Origin: Streptomyces eurythermus
GTDB lineage: Bacteria > Actinomycetota > Actinomycetes > Streptomycetales > Streptomycetaceae
Reading direction: 5' to 3'
Assembly: GCF_014649115.1 (NCBI RefSeq)
Contig: NZ_BMSK01000004.1
Coordinates: forward strand, 186,001-250,000
DNA length: 64,000 nucleotides
This document shows positions 24,933 to 32,823 of this stretch, one piece after another. Position numbers and translations under genes: made by a program. The notes beneath the pieces are model-generated. The model had not been told where the DNA came from. It ran no database searches and was given only the letters and a program-made list of their open reading frames with translations. Every line of letters begins with the position of its first letter. The stretch's first letter is position 1.

Positions 24933-25709
24933 GTGATTCCGTCCGCGCCTTTAGGAACAGACGCCGCCGCCGGCCGTACCGGTCTCGGCGCCGAGGGGGG
25001 CATCCCCGCGCGAGCCGGTTCGGGCCTGGTGGAGGGGGCACCCCTCCAGGGAGGCGCCGCCGGACGCAGGTTCCGCTTCGAGCTGGCCGCACATCCGGGT
25101 TCCGTCGCCCAGGCGAGACGTCTGACCCAGGCCCGGCTGTCCGGCTGGGCGGTCTGCGCGGACACCTGTGACAGCGCGGCCCTGGTCATATCCGAGCTGG
25201 TCACCAACGCCATCGTGCACACCGCGAGCAGCCGGGTCGTGTGCGAGCTGCACGACCACGACGACATGGTGCGCATAGCCGTCCGAGACGAGGGCTGTGC
25301 TCCTGGCGAACCCCACCCGTCCCCGCAGCGACCCGACGAGGAGCACGGGAGGGGGTTGCTTCTCGTCGACGCGCTGTGCCGGGCCTGGGGCGCCCAGGAG
25401 CACGGCCCCGGCCTGCTGGTCTGGGCCGAACTGCCGCGCGGCACCGACACCGCCCAGGAGGCGGACACCGCCCAGGACGCGCCCGAGCCGCGCGCCGACC
25501 TGGGCTGGGGCGCCCGCCCCAAGCCGGGCCGCACCGAGGACTCCGGGGAGGACCAGCAGTCCGCGGCGGAGCGGTACCTGCGGGAGTCGGGGCGCTACGA
25601 CGGCGACGCCCTCCACGCCGAGCGGCACCCGCACACGGCGTCGGCGGAGCTGCCGGCGGAACACCCGTGCCGCACGCCCGGGCAGCGTCGTCACCGGGAG
25701 CGGCCGTGA
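24933..25709 (+). CDS. RsbW-like ATP-binding protein (HATPase_c_2, anti-sigma type)
   Basis: A 258-residue protein with a GHKL ATPase domain at about residues 45-165. The N-box is ALVISELVTNAIVHT, the G1 box VRDEG, and the G2 box HGRGLLLVDALC. Such domains act as serine kinases or anti-sigma factors without a histidine phosphorylation site. The C-terminal 80 residues are charged and low-complexity (DTAQEADTAQDAPEPRAD). The GTG at 24933 lies 7 nt from a GATAGT -10 box, suggesting leaderless translation; GTG at 24924 is an alternative. It is divergent from the WhiJ-like/DUF397 pair and overlaps the next gene by GTGA. Confidence 0.85.
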   Translation: MIPSAPLGTDAAAGRTGLGAEGGIPARAGSGLVEGAPLQGGAAGRRFRFELAAHPGSVAQARRLTQARLSGWAVCADTCDSAALVISELVTNAIVHTASSRVVCELHDHDDMVRIAVRDEGCAPGEPHPSPQRPDEEHGRGLLLVDALCRAWGAQEHGPGLLVWAELPRGTDTAQEADTAQDAPEPRADLGWGARPKPGRTEDSGEDQQSAAERYLRESGRYDGDALHAERHPHTASAELPAEHPCRTPGQRRHRERP

Positions 25710-26275
25710 CGGGCGCCGTCGGCGCCGGACGGACCGGCGACGCCGGAACCGGGGACGCCGGAACCGGTGCCGGGGCCGACTCCCATGCCTGTACCGGGTC
25801 CCCTGCCGGTGCCGGGTCTCATGCCGGTGCCGGTTCCCGTTCCCGTACCGCTGCCGGTCCGGAGGGCGCCTTCGGCTTGGACACGCTCGTCCGGATGCAA
25901 CGCCGGCGGTCGGCCCCGGACCAGGACGCGGGTCAGCCGCTGTCGCTGCCGGACGGCATGACCGCGCCGCTCGGCTGGGACGCCGTGGCCGTGCCCGACC
26001 GACTGGGCCCGCTCGTCGTACCCCGGCTGCCGCGGGTCGGCTGCGTGTACGCCGACGGCTCCCAGTGGTGGTGGATCGTGCCGTCGGACTCCGACTACGC
26101 CCTGCCCTGGCCGTCACCGGCCCGCTACACCACGGGCGCCATGGTCACCGGCACCGCCCGGCTGATCCACCGCCCGGCGGGCACGGTCCCGTACACCCCG
26201 CCGATCCCGCTCTACCTGGCCCTGTGCCGGGTGACGGGTACGGCCCCGGACTGGTCACGGGCCTCGTCGGCGTAA
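25706..26275 (+). CDS. Conserved hypothetical protein with low-complexity N-terminus
   Basis: A 189-residue protein of unknown function. Residues 1-50 are a Gly/Ala/Thr-rich low-complexity stretch encoded by imperfect repeats of GGGACGCCGGAACCGG type. The rest looks structured: LDTLVRMQRRRSAPD, PLVVPRLPRVGCVYADGS, QWWWIVPSDSDYALPWP and YTPPIPLYLALCRVTG. No membrane helix or known motif is apparent. Its GTG overlaps the RsbW-like stop codon, so it is translationally coupled to that gene and probably works with it. The Trp-rich patch hints at a ligand-binding surface, which is only a guess. Confidence 0.7.
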   Translation: MTGAVGAGRTGDAGTGDAGTGAGADSHACTGSPAGAGSHAGAGSRSRTAAGPEGAFGLDTLVRMQRRRSAPDQDAGQPLSLPDGMTAPLGWDAVAVPDRLGPLVVPRLPRVGCVYADGSQWWWIVPSDSDYALPWPSPARYTTGAMVTGTARLIHRPAGTVPYTPPIPLYLALCRVTGTAPDWSRASSA

Positions 26276-26367
26276 CCCGCGCACTCCCCCGCACTCCCCC
26301 GCGCGTCCCCCCACCCCGTACCTCTCCTCACACCCCCGTACGCCTCGTCAGAGCCTGTCCGACCGGC

Positions 26368-26544
26368 TCACTCGGACGGTTCGGCGCCGCGGACGATCAC
26401 CAGGAACGCGTCCGTCGCGAGGTCCATGACGACCTCGGCGGGCATGCCTTCCATCCGTCGCGCGTGCGCGAACTCCTCCGCGGGCCAGGAGCCGCGCGGA
26501 CCACCGGCGGGAAAGCGTTCGAGCACCCTTCGCCCGTTCACCAT
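26368..26544 (-). CDS. Small conserved hypothetical protein, 58 aa
   Basis: A 58-residue reading frame starting at ATG 26544 and preceded by GGAGG at five bases, a strong ribosome-binding site. The protein begins MVNGRRVLERFPAGGPRGSW, continues PAEEFAHARRMEGMPAEVV, and ends with a hydrophobic strand (DLATDAFLVIVRG). Codon third positions are almost all G/C, in line with real coding. I recall very similar 55-60 residue proteins in many Streptomyces genomes, without a known role. It has no membrane helix and no Cys. The amphipathic helix plus C-terminal strand suggest a small soluble partner protein. Confidence 0.8.
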   Translation of the reverse strand: MVNGRRVLERFPAGGPRGSWPAEEFAHARRMEGMPAEVVMDLATDAFLVIVRGAEPSE

Positions 26545-26682
26545 CTCGACCTCCAGAAGCGTCGTACGTGCAAGGAGTCAACGCTCTGGAGAACGCCCTG
26601 GTGAGGAAAACGCCTCGCCCGGTGACGGTACTGAGACCTAGCCGACACCGGTTCGGCGCGGACGGTGAGGATCCGTTCCGTA

Positions 26683-27327
26683 TCAGTAGTCGTACTCGTC
26701 GTGCAGCCGCAGCCGGTCGCTGCCGGCGGGGTTGCGGCCGAGCGCGGTCAGGTCGAGCAGGGCCGCGGTGGTGCCCAGCACGTCCAGCCCGTCGTCGTAC
26801 AGCGAGTAGGTGTGGAAGACCCGGTCGTGGTCGCGCAGGAAGCAGCTGACGCCCGCGCGTTCGACCAGTTCGCCGTCCGCCTCGACGGTGGCCTCGAAGT
26901 CGCGGTTGAAGTCGCTGTGCGCCGAGGAGTACCAGGGCACCGCCCAGCCCATCCGCGCCTTGAACGGCAGGATCCGGGTGAACGGTGCCCGGGACACGGC
27001 CGCGAAGGAGGTGTTGCGGGCACGCAGATGGGCGAGGTGGCCGACCTGGTCCAGGAAGGCCGCGCAGCACGGGCAGCCGGTCTCCCACTCCGGCGCGAAC
27101 ATGAAGTGGTGGACGACGAGCTGGGCCCGGCCCTCGAAGAGGTCCAGGAGGGTGGCCTTGCCGTCGCCGCCCTCGAAGACGTACTCCGGGTCGACCTCGA
27201 CCATGGGCAGCCCCCGGCGCTCGGCGTCCAGGGCCTCGCGTGCCCGCCTGACCGCCTCCTCCTTGCGCCGCAACTCCTCGCGCGCCGCGCGCCACCGCTC
27301 ACGCGAGACGATCTCCGGAAACGACAT
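26683..27327 (-). CDS. DUF899 (thioredoxin-like) family protein
   Basis: A 214-residue DUF899 protein. After an N-terminal helical segment (RERWRAAREELRRKEEAVRR) comes a thioredoxin-like core, with LLDLFEGRAQLVVHHFMFAP, WETGCPCCAAFLDQVGHLAHL containing a C-x-C-C redox-type site, and FNRDFEATVE. The ATG at 27327 has AGGAGG four bases upstream. The family is predicted to be disulfide or thiol active, but no substrate is established. It sits alone, downstream of the amidohydrolase gene on the same strand with 144 bp between. Confidence 0.87.
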   Translation of the reverse strand: MSFPEIVSRERWRAAREELRRKEEAVRRAREALDAERRGLPMVEVDPEYVFEGGDGKATLLDLFEGRAQLVVHHFMFAPEWETGCPCCAAFLDQVGHLAHLRARNTSFAAVSRAPFTRILPFKARMGWAVPWYSSAHSDFNRDFEATVEADGELVERAGVSCFLRDHDRVFHTYSLYDDGLDVLGTTAALLDLTALGRNPAGSDRLRLHDEYDY

Positions 27328-27471
27328 GAGCCCTCCTGTCCGACGGTCGGTCCGAGGGTGGTGACCGTCGGCGCGCGCGGAACTCATCGCCGCGAAGGGG
27401 GAGTTTTTCGGCCAGTCTCACCGGGCTCCCATGCCACCCGCGTTCCGCCGGGCAGCGGGCTCAGGCGGGGC

Positions 27472-28842
27472 TCAGGTGTCGTACTCCTGGACGCGCCGTC
27501 CATGGCCGCGCGCGGTCAGCCCGGGCAGCCGCCGCGTCAACTCCCGTACGACGTCTTCCACGTCGAGGGTGAGCAGTACGCGGTCCCGCATCAGGACGCG
27601 GCCGTCCACGATCGTCGTCCGGACGTCGGCCGCGCGGGCGCTGTGCACCAGGGTGGCGGCGAGGTCGTGGACCGGCTGGGTGTGCGGGCCGGTGAGGTCG
27701 ACGAGGGCGATGTCGGCGCGCCGGCCGGGCGCGAGGCAGCCGATCCGGTCCCCGAGGCCGACCGCGCGGGCGCTCTGCGAGGTGGCGTGGTGCAGGGCCT
27801 GCCGGGCGGTCAGCCAGCGCGGGTCGCCCTCGGCGGACTTCTGGATCAGGGACGTCAGCGCCATCGCCTCCCACACGTCGAGGGAGTTGTTGGAGGCGGC
27901 GCCGTCCGTGGCGAGGCCGACGGGGACGCCGGCCGCGCGCAGGGCCCGTACCGGCGTGGTCGTCGGCCAGGCGAACTTCAGATAGCCGCGGGGCGCGGTG
28001 GCCACCGCCGTACGGCCGCCGGTGCGTTCCAGCAGCGGCAGGTCCCGCTCCAGGATGCCGGTGCCGTGGGCGATGAGCAGGTCGGTGCCCAGCAGGCCGG
28101 TGCGGTCCAGGATCTCGACGGGGGTACGGCCGTGCCGGGCCAGGCTGGTCTCGGTCTGGTCGCGGTTCTCGGCGGCGTGGATGTGGACGGGCAGGCCGTG
28201 CGCGCGGGCGAGTTCGGCGGTGGCGGTGAGGTCGGCGTCGGTGACGGTGTAGGGGGCGTGCGGGGCGAGGGCGGTGGTGACGCGGCCGCCGGCGGCGCCG
28301 CGCCGGCGGAGCGCGAACTCCAGCGACGCCTCCCGGCCCCGGGGCCCCTGGCCGGAGAAGTAGACCTGCCCGAGGTGGGCGCGCAGGCCGCACTCGGCGA
28401 CGACGTCGGCGACCGTGTCCATGTGGAAGTAGTGGTCGGCGAAGCAGGTCACCCCGCCCCGGATCATCTCGGCGCAGGCCAGCCGCGCCCCCAGTGCCAC
28501 GTCCCGCTCGGTGAGGTTGGTCTCGACGGGCCAGACGACGTCGTTGAACCACTCATCCGTCGGGAGGTCCTCGGCGAGCCCTCGCAGGGCCACCATCGGC
28601 GCGTGCGTATGGCAGTTGATCAGACCGGGCAGCGCGACCTGCCCGCGCGCCTCGATCCGTGTCACGGCCGGTACGTCCCGGGCGGCGGCGGCCGGGGTGA
28701 CCGCGTCGATCACCCCGTCACGGACGACGATCGCGGCGTCCTCGCGGAATCCGATCCGTTCCGCTCCGTCGTGCACCAGGACGGCACAGCCGGTGACGAC
28801 GAGGTCGGCGGAGGAGTCGCCCGGGGTCCCAACGGCACTCAT
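27472..28842 (-). CDS. Amidohydrolase-superfamily deaminase (TrzN/SAH-deaminase/8-oxoguanine deaminase type)
   Basis: A 456-residue metal-dependent hydrolase. It shows the metal motif LINCHTHAPMVALRG, a His in PVHIHAAENRDQTE, the conserved HGT (LLIAHGTGIL) and the catalytic Asp in GLATDGAASNNSLDVWEAM. This pattern matches the 5'-methylthioadenosine/S-adenosylhomocysteine deaminase, guanine and 8-oxoguanine deaminase and triazine hydrolase branch. It hydrolyses an exocyclic amine on a nucleoside or base; which one is not certain. Translation starts at ATG 28842 with no ribosome-binding site. A TACGTT -10 box is 6 nt upstream, so the mRNA is probably leaderless. Confidence 0.87.
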   Translation of the reverse strand: MSAVGTPGDSSADLVVTGCAVLVHDGAERIGFREDAAIVVRDGVIDAVTPAAAARDVPAVTRIEARGQVALPGLINCHTHAPMVALRGLAEDLPTDEWFNDVVWPVETNLTERDVALGARLACAEMIRGGVTCFADHYFHMDTVADVVAECGLRAHLGQVYFSGQGPRGREASLEFALRRRGAAGGRVTTALAPHAPYTVTDADLTATAELARAHGLPVHIHAAENRDQTETSLARHGRTPVEILDRTGLLGTDLLIAHGTGILERDLPLLERTGGRTAVATAPRGYLKFAWPTTTPVRALRAAGVPVGLATDGAASNNSLDVWEAMALTSLIQKSAEGDPRWLTARQALHHATSQSARAVGLGDRIGCLAPGRRADIALVDLTGPHTQPVHDLAATLVHSARAADVRTTIVDGRVLMRDRVLLTLDVEDVVRELTRRLPGLTARGHGRRVQEYDT

Positions 28843-28848
28843 GCGGCC

Positions 28849-28940
28849 AACGTACGCTCGGTACGGCCGCGACGGCTCGGTCACGACGGCTCGGTACGGC
28901 TACGACGGCTCCGTCACGTCGGCTCGGTAGGGCTACGCGG
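28849..28940. repeat. 33-bp tandem repeat spanning a gene end and promoter
   Basis: Units starting GCTCGGTACGGC at 28856 and 28889, and a partial third at 28922, repeat with an exact 33-bp period. Each is built of the half-units GGCTCGGTACGG..CGAC and GGCTCGGTCACGAC. The array covers the end of the FUSC-like gene (stop at 28933) and the upstream region of the deaminase gene, next to its -10 box (28849-28854). Confidence 0.75.
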
Positions 28941-30933
28941 CGACGGGCAGCGGTACCCGTACGCCCCCTCGTTCCAGCCGCTCCAGCTCCGCCAGTGCCT
29001 CGCGCAGCCGCCGGAGGTGCCGGGGGGTGAGCCGCCCGGTGTCGTCGAGGTGCACGGCGCAGGCCGTGGTGGTGTCCACGAGCCGTTCCAGCGCCTCGGC
29101 GACGGCGTCCGTGCCCTCCGTGTGCCGGGCCAGGGCGGGCAGTTCGGCGGCGGCGTGCGAGATGGCGGTCCGGGCCTCGGCGAGGGTCCGGTACGCCTCC
29201 CGGCGCAACGCCCACCGCTCGGCACGGTCACCAGGCCCTTCGCCCGACGCCCACCGCTCGGCACGCCCACCGGACTCCCCGGACAGCACCCGCCCCTCGG
29301 CCCGGCCCCCGGGCCCGGCCGCGTGCTCGTGCCCGGGCGGGCCCAGGACGTGCAGCAGGTAGGCGTGTGCCGCGCCCCCGGCCGCCGTGAGCCGGTCGCG
29401 TACCCCGCCGCCCCGCTCCCCCGGCATCGGCAGGTGTCCCACGACCAGCACGAGCGCGCAGGCCAGCAGGGTCTCGCCGATCCGGCCGGCCGACGCCTGC
29501 GGTTCGCCACCGGCCATGATCAGGGCGAGGACGAGGACGGTCACGACGGCGGTGAGCGCCGCGAAGTGCCGGGTGGCGACCGGTATGAGCGCGCCGCACA
29601 CCGCCACCAGCGCGATCAGTCCGGCCGGGCGGGGCAGCAGCGCGGCGAGTCCGGCGAAGACCAGGGCGCCGAGGACGGTGCCGGCGGCCCGGCACAGCAC
29701 CCGGGAGGCGAGCGGGCCGAGGTCGGGCTTGACGAGGAAGACGGCGGTGGCGGGCAGCCAGTACCAGTGCGTGTGCGGCCCGTACCAGCGGGCGTGGTGC
29801 AGGGCCTGGGCGATGGCCGCGCTGGCGCCGAAGCAGAGGGCGACGCGCAGACCGTACTCGCGCCCGCCGGCGCCGAGCGCGGCCCGCAGCGCCCGGCGCG
29901 GGCCCCGGCGCCGGACGGGCAGCCCGCCGTGGCTGCCCTCGCCCCGGTCGAAGGCCTCGGCGGCGCGCAGCAGGGCGTCGTCCAGGGCGCGCAGGGCGGG
30001 GAGCACGGGCGGTGTCCCGGGGGCGCGGAGCCGGCCGGAGGGCAGGTGCGGGGCGGGCAGCGGGCCGGGGCCGGTGTCGGCGCGGACGGCCGCGGCGAGC
30101 CGCCGGGGTCCCTGCGCCGCCCGCGCCGGCACCGGCTCCCCCGCCCAGCACAGGGCGGTGGCGGCCTCGGCGAGGGGCAGCGCCGCGGCGAACCGCGCGT
30201 GCAGCCGGCGTTCGGCGGCGCAGGCGGGGCGGCCGCGCAGCCGGGGTCCGGCGAGGGCGTCCTGGGCGTGGTCGAGCGCGGCGGTCAGCGCGGCCCGCCG
30301 GGCGGTGGCGTGCGCGCCGCCCGCGGCTTCGACGAGCGCGGCGATCGCGTCGTACACGGCGGCGACCGCGGCCCGCTCCCCGTCGAACCGGAAGTCCCCG
30401 GCGAGCGAGCCGGGGGTGGGCAGGACGAGCCGCAGCACGAGCAGCCAGCCGGCCCCGGCGAGGAAGGCGAGGGCGCGCTGCCAGCCGGGGTCGGCCGCGG
30501 GCATCCCGGCGCCGACCGCCGCGGCGACGAGCAGCTGGGTGCCGGCGGCGGAGGCGACGGGCCCGACGGCGCTGATACCGCCGGCGGCCAGGCCGAGCGC
30601 GGTGAGCACCAGGGTTAGCGGTACGGCGGTCAGCCCCTGTCCGGCGTACGTTCCGACGAGCAGCCCGGCCGCTCCGGCCGACGCGGGTACGCCGAGCCGG
30701 CGCACGGAGGCCCGCCGGCCGCCCGGCCGGTCGTTGATGCCGGCGAGCATGGCGCCGATGGCGGCGAGCACCCCGAGGGCCGTCCGGCCGAGGAGCATCC
30801 CGGCGAGCAGCGACGGCCCGGCGGCGAGGGCGCCCCGGCACACCGCGTTCCAGGGGACGGGTTCGCGCTGGGCGCGGAAGGCGTGGGCGAGCCAGGGGGG
30901 TACGGCGGGCCGGGACACGGGGCTCCTGTTCAT
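28933..30933 (-). CDS. FUSC-family (aromatic acid exporter-like) integral membrane protein
   Basis: A 666-residue protein with two membrane halves. Helices occur at about residues 28-180 (SLLAGMLLGRTALGVLAAIGAM and onward) and again at about 390-530 (VALCFGASAAIAQALHHARW to LALIMAGG). Each is followed by a soluble helical domain. The second half has the FUSC_2-like segment YWLPATAVFLVKPDLGPLASRVLCRAAGTVLGAL. This is the AaeB/YccS-like architecture for efflux of aromatic acids, though substrates in actinomycetes are unknown. The C-terminal domain contains an imperfect internal repeat (GGRAERWASGEG and GDRAERWALR). The ATG at 30933 lacks a clear ribosome-binding site; the start is tentative. 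Confidence 0.8.
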   Translation of the reverse strand: MNRSPVSRPAVPPWLAHAFRAQREPVPWNAVCRGALAAGPSLLAGMLLGRTALGVLAAIGAMLAGINDRPGGRRASVRRLGVPASAGAAGLLVGTYAGQGLTAVPLTLVLTALGLAAGGISAVGPVASAAGTQLLVAAAVGAGMPAADPGWQRALAFLAGAGWLLVLRLVLPTPGSLAGDFRFDGERAAVAAVYDAIAALVEAAGGAHATARRAALTAALDHAQDALAGPRLRGRPACAAERRLHARFAAALPLAEAATALCWAGEPVPARAAQGPRRLAAAVRADTGPGPLPAPHLPSGRLRAPGTPPVLPALRALDDALLRAAEAFDRGEGSHGGLPVRRRGPRRALRAALGAGGREYGLRVALCFGASAAIAQALHHARWYGPHTHWYWLPATAVFLVKPDLGPLASRVLCRAAGTVLGALVFAGLAALLPRPAGLIALVAVCGALIPVATRHFAALTAVVTVLVLALIMAGGEPQASAGRIGETLLACALVLVVGHLPMPGERGGGVRDRLTAAGGAAHAYLLHVLGPPGHEHAAGPGGRAEGRVLSGESGGRAERWASGEGPGDRAERWALRREAYRTLAEARTAISHAAAELPALARHTEGTDAVAEALERLVDTTTACAVHLDDTGRLTPRHLRRLREALAELERLERGGVRVPLPVAA

Positions 30934-31224
30934 TCGAGGGCGGGGGTGGGCCTTCGGACGACGGTGGCCGGTGGAGGTGGCTCCACGGTAGATCGCGTTC
31001 CCCGCGCGAACGGAACGATCACGTTTCGGCCGTGTGAAACCTGCCGGGACGGCCGTTTTCTTTATGAACGCAATGCCCGACGGCCTCCTCGCCTTCAGAA
31101 GCACGCCCCTTCGTGGGTCCGACGCCCCGACGGCTCCTGGGCGTGGTTAATTCGGATGCGAGCGAGGCCGGGCGGGCCGGATGATCGGGCATCTGTCCAC
31201 CGATCCCCCGTAGGAGCCGCTTCC

Positions 31225-32082
31225 GTGATCCGGCGCGTGACCGCCCCCGCCCTGTTCCCTCCGCCCGTCTACTCCCACGCCTCGGTCGTCGAGGCGGGCA
31301 CGAAGCTCGCGTTCCTCGCCGGGTCGGTGCCGCTGACCGCCGACGGGGAGCTGGTGGGGCCGGGGGACCCCGTGCGCCAGGCCGAGCAGGTGATCGCCAA
31401 TCTGCGCGAGCAGCTGCGGGCCGTCGGCAGTGATCTGGAGCATGTGCTGACGACGGACGTGTACGTGGTCGGCGACGACAGCGCGGCGCTCTCCGAGGTG
31501 TGGCGGGTGGTGGAGTCCTCGGGGCTGAGCGCGGGCCCGCACTCCTCCACGCTGCTCGGCGTGAGCTGCCTCGGCTACCCCGGCCAGCTCGTGGAGATCA
31601 CGGCCACCGCCGTGGTACCGGAGCCGGCGGCGGACCCGGTCGTGCTGCGCCGTGCCGTGCCGGCCGACGCCCGTGCCGTCGCCGACGTCTACCTGCGGTC
31701 CTTCGACGCCGCGCTGCCGACCGTCGTCCGCCCGCGCACCGACGACGAGGTCCGGGACTACATCCGTGAGGTCGTGGTGCCGGCGCGGGAGACCTGGGTG
31801 GCGGAGGCGGCCGGCGCCGGTGTGGTCGGTCTGATGGTGCTGGACGGGGAGAAGCTGAGCCAGCTGTACCTGGACCCCGAGTGGCGGGGCCGGGGCATCG
31901 GGGACCGGTTCGTCGCGCTGGCCAAGGAGCGCAGCCCGGGCGGGCTGACCCTGTGGACGTTCCAGGTGAACAAGCCCGCCCACCGCTTCTACGAGCGGCA
32001 CGGCTTCACCGCCGTGGAGTTCACCGACGGCAGCCGCAACGAGGAGCGCGAACCGGACGTCCGCTACGACTGGCGGCCCTGA
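31225..32082 (+). CDS. RidA-GNAT fusion: RidA/YjgF-family domain joined to an N-acetyltransferase
   Basis: A 285-residue two-domain protein. Residues 1-130 are a RidA/Rid-family domain (ALFPPPVYSHASVVEAG, FLAGSVPLTADGELVGPGD, HVLTTDVYVVGD, LVEITATAVVPE). The family Arg of the imine-deaminase site cannot be pinpointed, and the C-terminal part departs from true RidA. Residues about 135-285 are a GNAT domain, with VLRRAVPADARAVADVY, LSQLYLDPEWRGRGIGDRFV (acetyl-CoA loop) and NKPAHRFYERHGF. The GTG start follows TAGGAG. It may acylate an amine produced or channelled by the Rid domain. The 3' end overlaps the convergent racemase gene by 19 bp. Confidence 0.85.
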   Translation: MIRRVTAPALFPPPVYSHASVVEAGTKLAFLAGSVPLTADGELVGPGDPVRQAEQVIANLREQLRAVGSDLEHVLTTDVYVVGDDSAALSEVWRVVESSGLSAGPHSSTLLGVSCLGYPGQLVEITATAVVPEPAADPVVLRRAVPADARAVADVYLRSFDAALPTVVRPRTDDEVRDYIREVVVPARETWVAEAAGAGVVGLMVLDGEKLSQLYLDPEWRGRGIGDRFVALAKERSPGGLTLWTFQVNKPAHRFYERHGFTAVEFTDGSRNEEREPDVRYDWRP

Positions 32083-32822
32083 GCCGTCCCTGACCGGCCG
32101 GGTGCCGTGGGACGCCCCCATGCCCGGTGTTTGGGCAGCGGCTTGGCGTAGCCGCCCGCGCGGCTCGTGGTCAGGCCGAGTGCCACGAGGGACTCGGCGA
32201 GTTTGACCGCCGCCCCGACGCCGTCGACCACGGGCAGCCCGAGCTTCCGTGCCACCGTGCGCTCCAGCCCGGTCATCCCGGCGCAGCCCAGGATCAGCAC
32301 CTCGGCGCCGGCGTCCCGGGCGCGTGCGGCGGCGGTGAGGAACGCGGTCTCGGTCCGGGCCGGGTCCGCGGCGAGGTCGAGCACGCCGAGGCCGGTGCCG
32401 ACGACGGCGGCGCAGTTGCGGGCCACGCCCGCGGTCTCCAGGCTGTCCTCGATCTGGCCGCGGGACCGGTCGAGGGTGGTGACGACGCCGTAGCGGCGCC
32501 CGAGGAGGCAGGCGAGGTGGGCCGCGGCCTCGGTGATGTCCACCACGGGTACGTCCACCAGTTCCCGTACGCCCTCCCGCCCGTGCTCCCCGAACCCGGC
32601 CAGCACCACCGCGTCGCAGGGCGGGCCGTCGTAGGTGCGGAGCGCGTCGAGGACGGCGGCGGCAGACAGGTAGCTGTCCAGCCAGCCCTCGCCGGACTCG
32701 GGTCCCCAGGCGGGGGTCAGTCCGGTCACGGTGGTGTCCGGGCCCGCGGCACCGCGGGCGCCGCGGACGATGTCCTCGGTCATCTCGCGGGTGGTGTTGC
32801 AGTTGGTGACGACGATCCGCAC
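32064..32822 (-). CDS. Asp/Glu/hydantoin racemase family protein
   Basis: A 252-residue protein of the cofactor-independent racemase family that uses two catalytic Cys residues. It begins MRIVVTNCNTTREMTEDI, typical of hydantoin racemases. A Gly-rich GFGEHG follows (where the first catalytic Cys commonly lies at ACFGDPG, here GFGEHG), and ILGCAGMTGLER holds the second Cys. The apparent lack of the first active-site Cys is noteworthy. The GTG start at 32822 follows GGAGGG, and only one base separates it from the stop of the NCS1 permease. The pair is probably translated from one mRNA and handles hydantoins or allantoin-like ureides. Confidence 0.87.
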   Translation of the reverse strand: MRIVVTNCNTTREMTEDIVRGARGAAGPDTTVTGLTPAWGPESGEGWLDSYLSAAAVLDALRTYDGPPCDAVVLAGFGEHGREGVRELVDVPVVDITEAAAHLACLLGRRYGVVTTLDRSRGQIEDSLETAGVARNCAAVVGTGLGVLDLAADPARTETAFLTAAARARDAGAEVLILGCAGMTGLERTVARKLGLPVVDGVGAAVKLAESLVALGLTTSRAGGYAKPLPKHRAWGRPTAPGRSGTAQGRQS

Positions 32823-32823
32823 G

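Noticed and set aside
26665..30618. 1317-codon open frame on the plus strand
   Set aside because: It is antisense to the DUF899, deaminase and FUSC-like genes. Its translation is Gly/Arg/Val-rich with no domain-like pattern, an effect of high GC at third positions.
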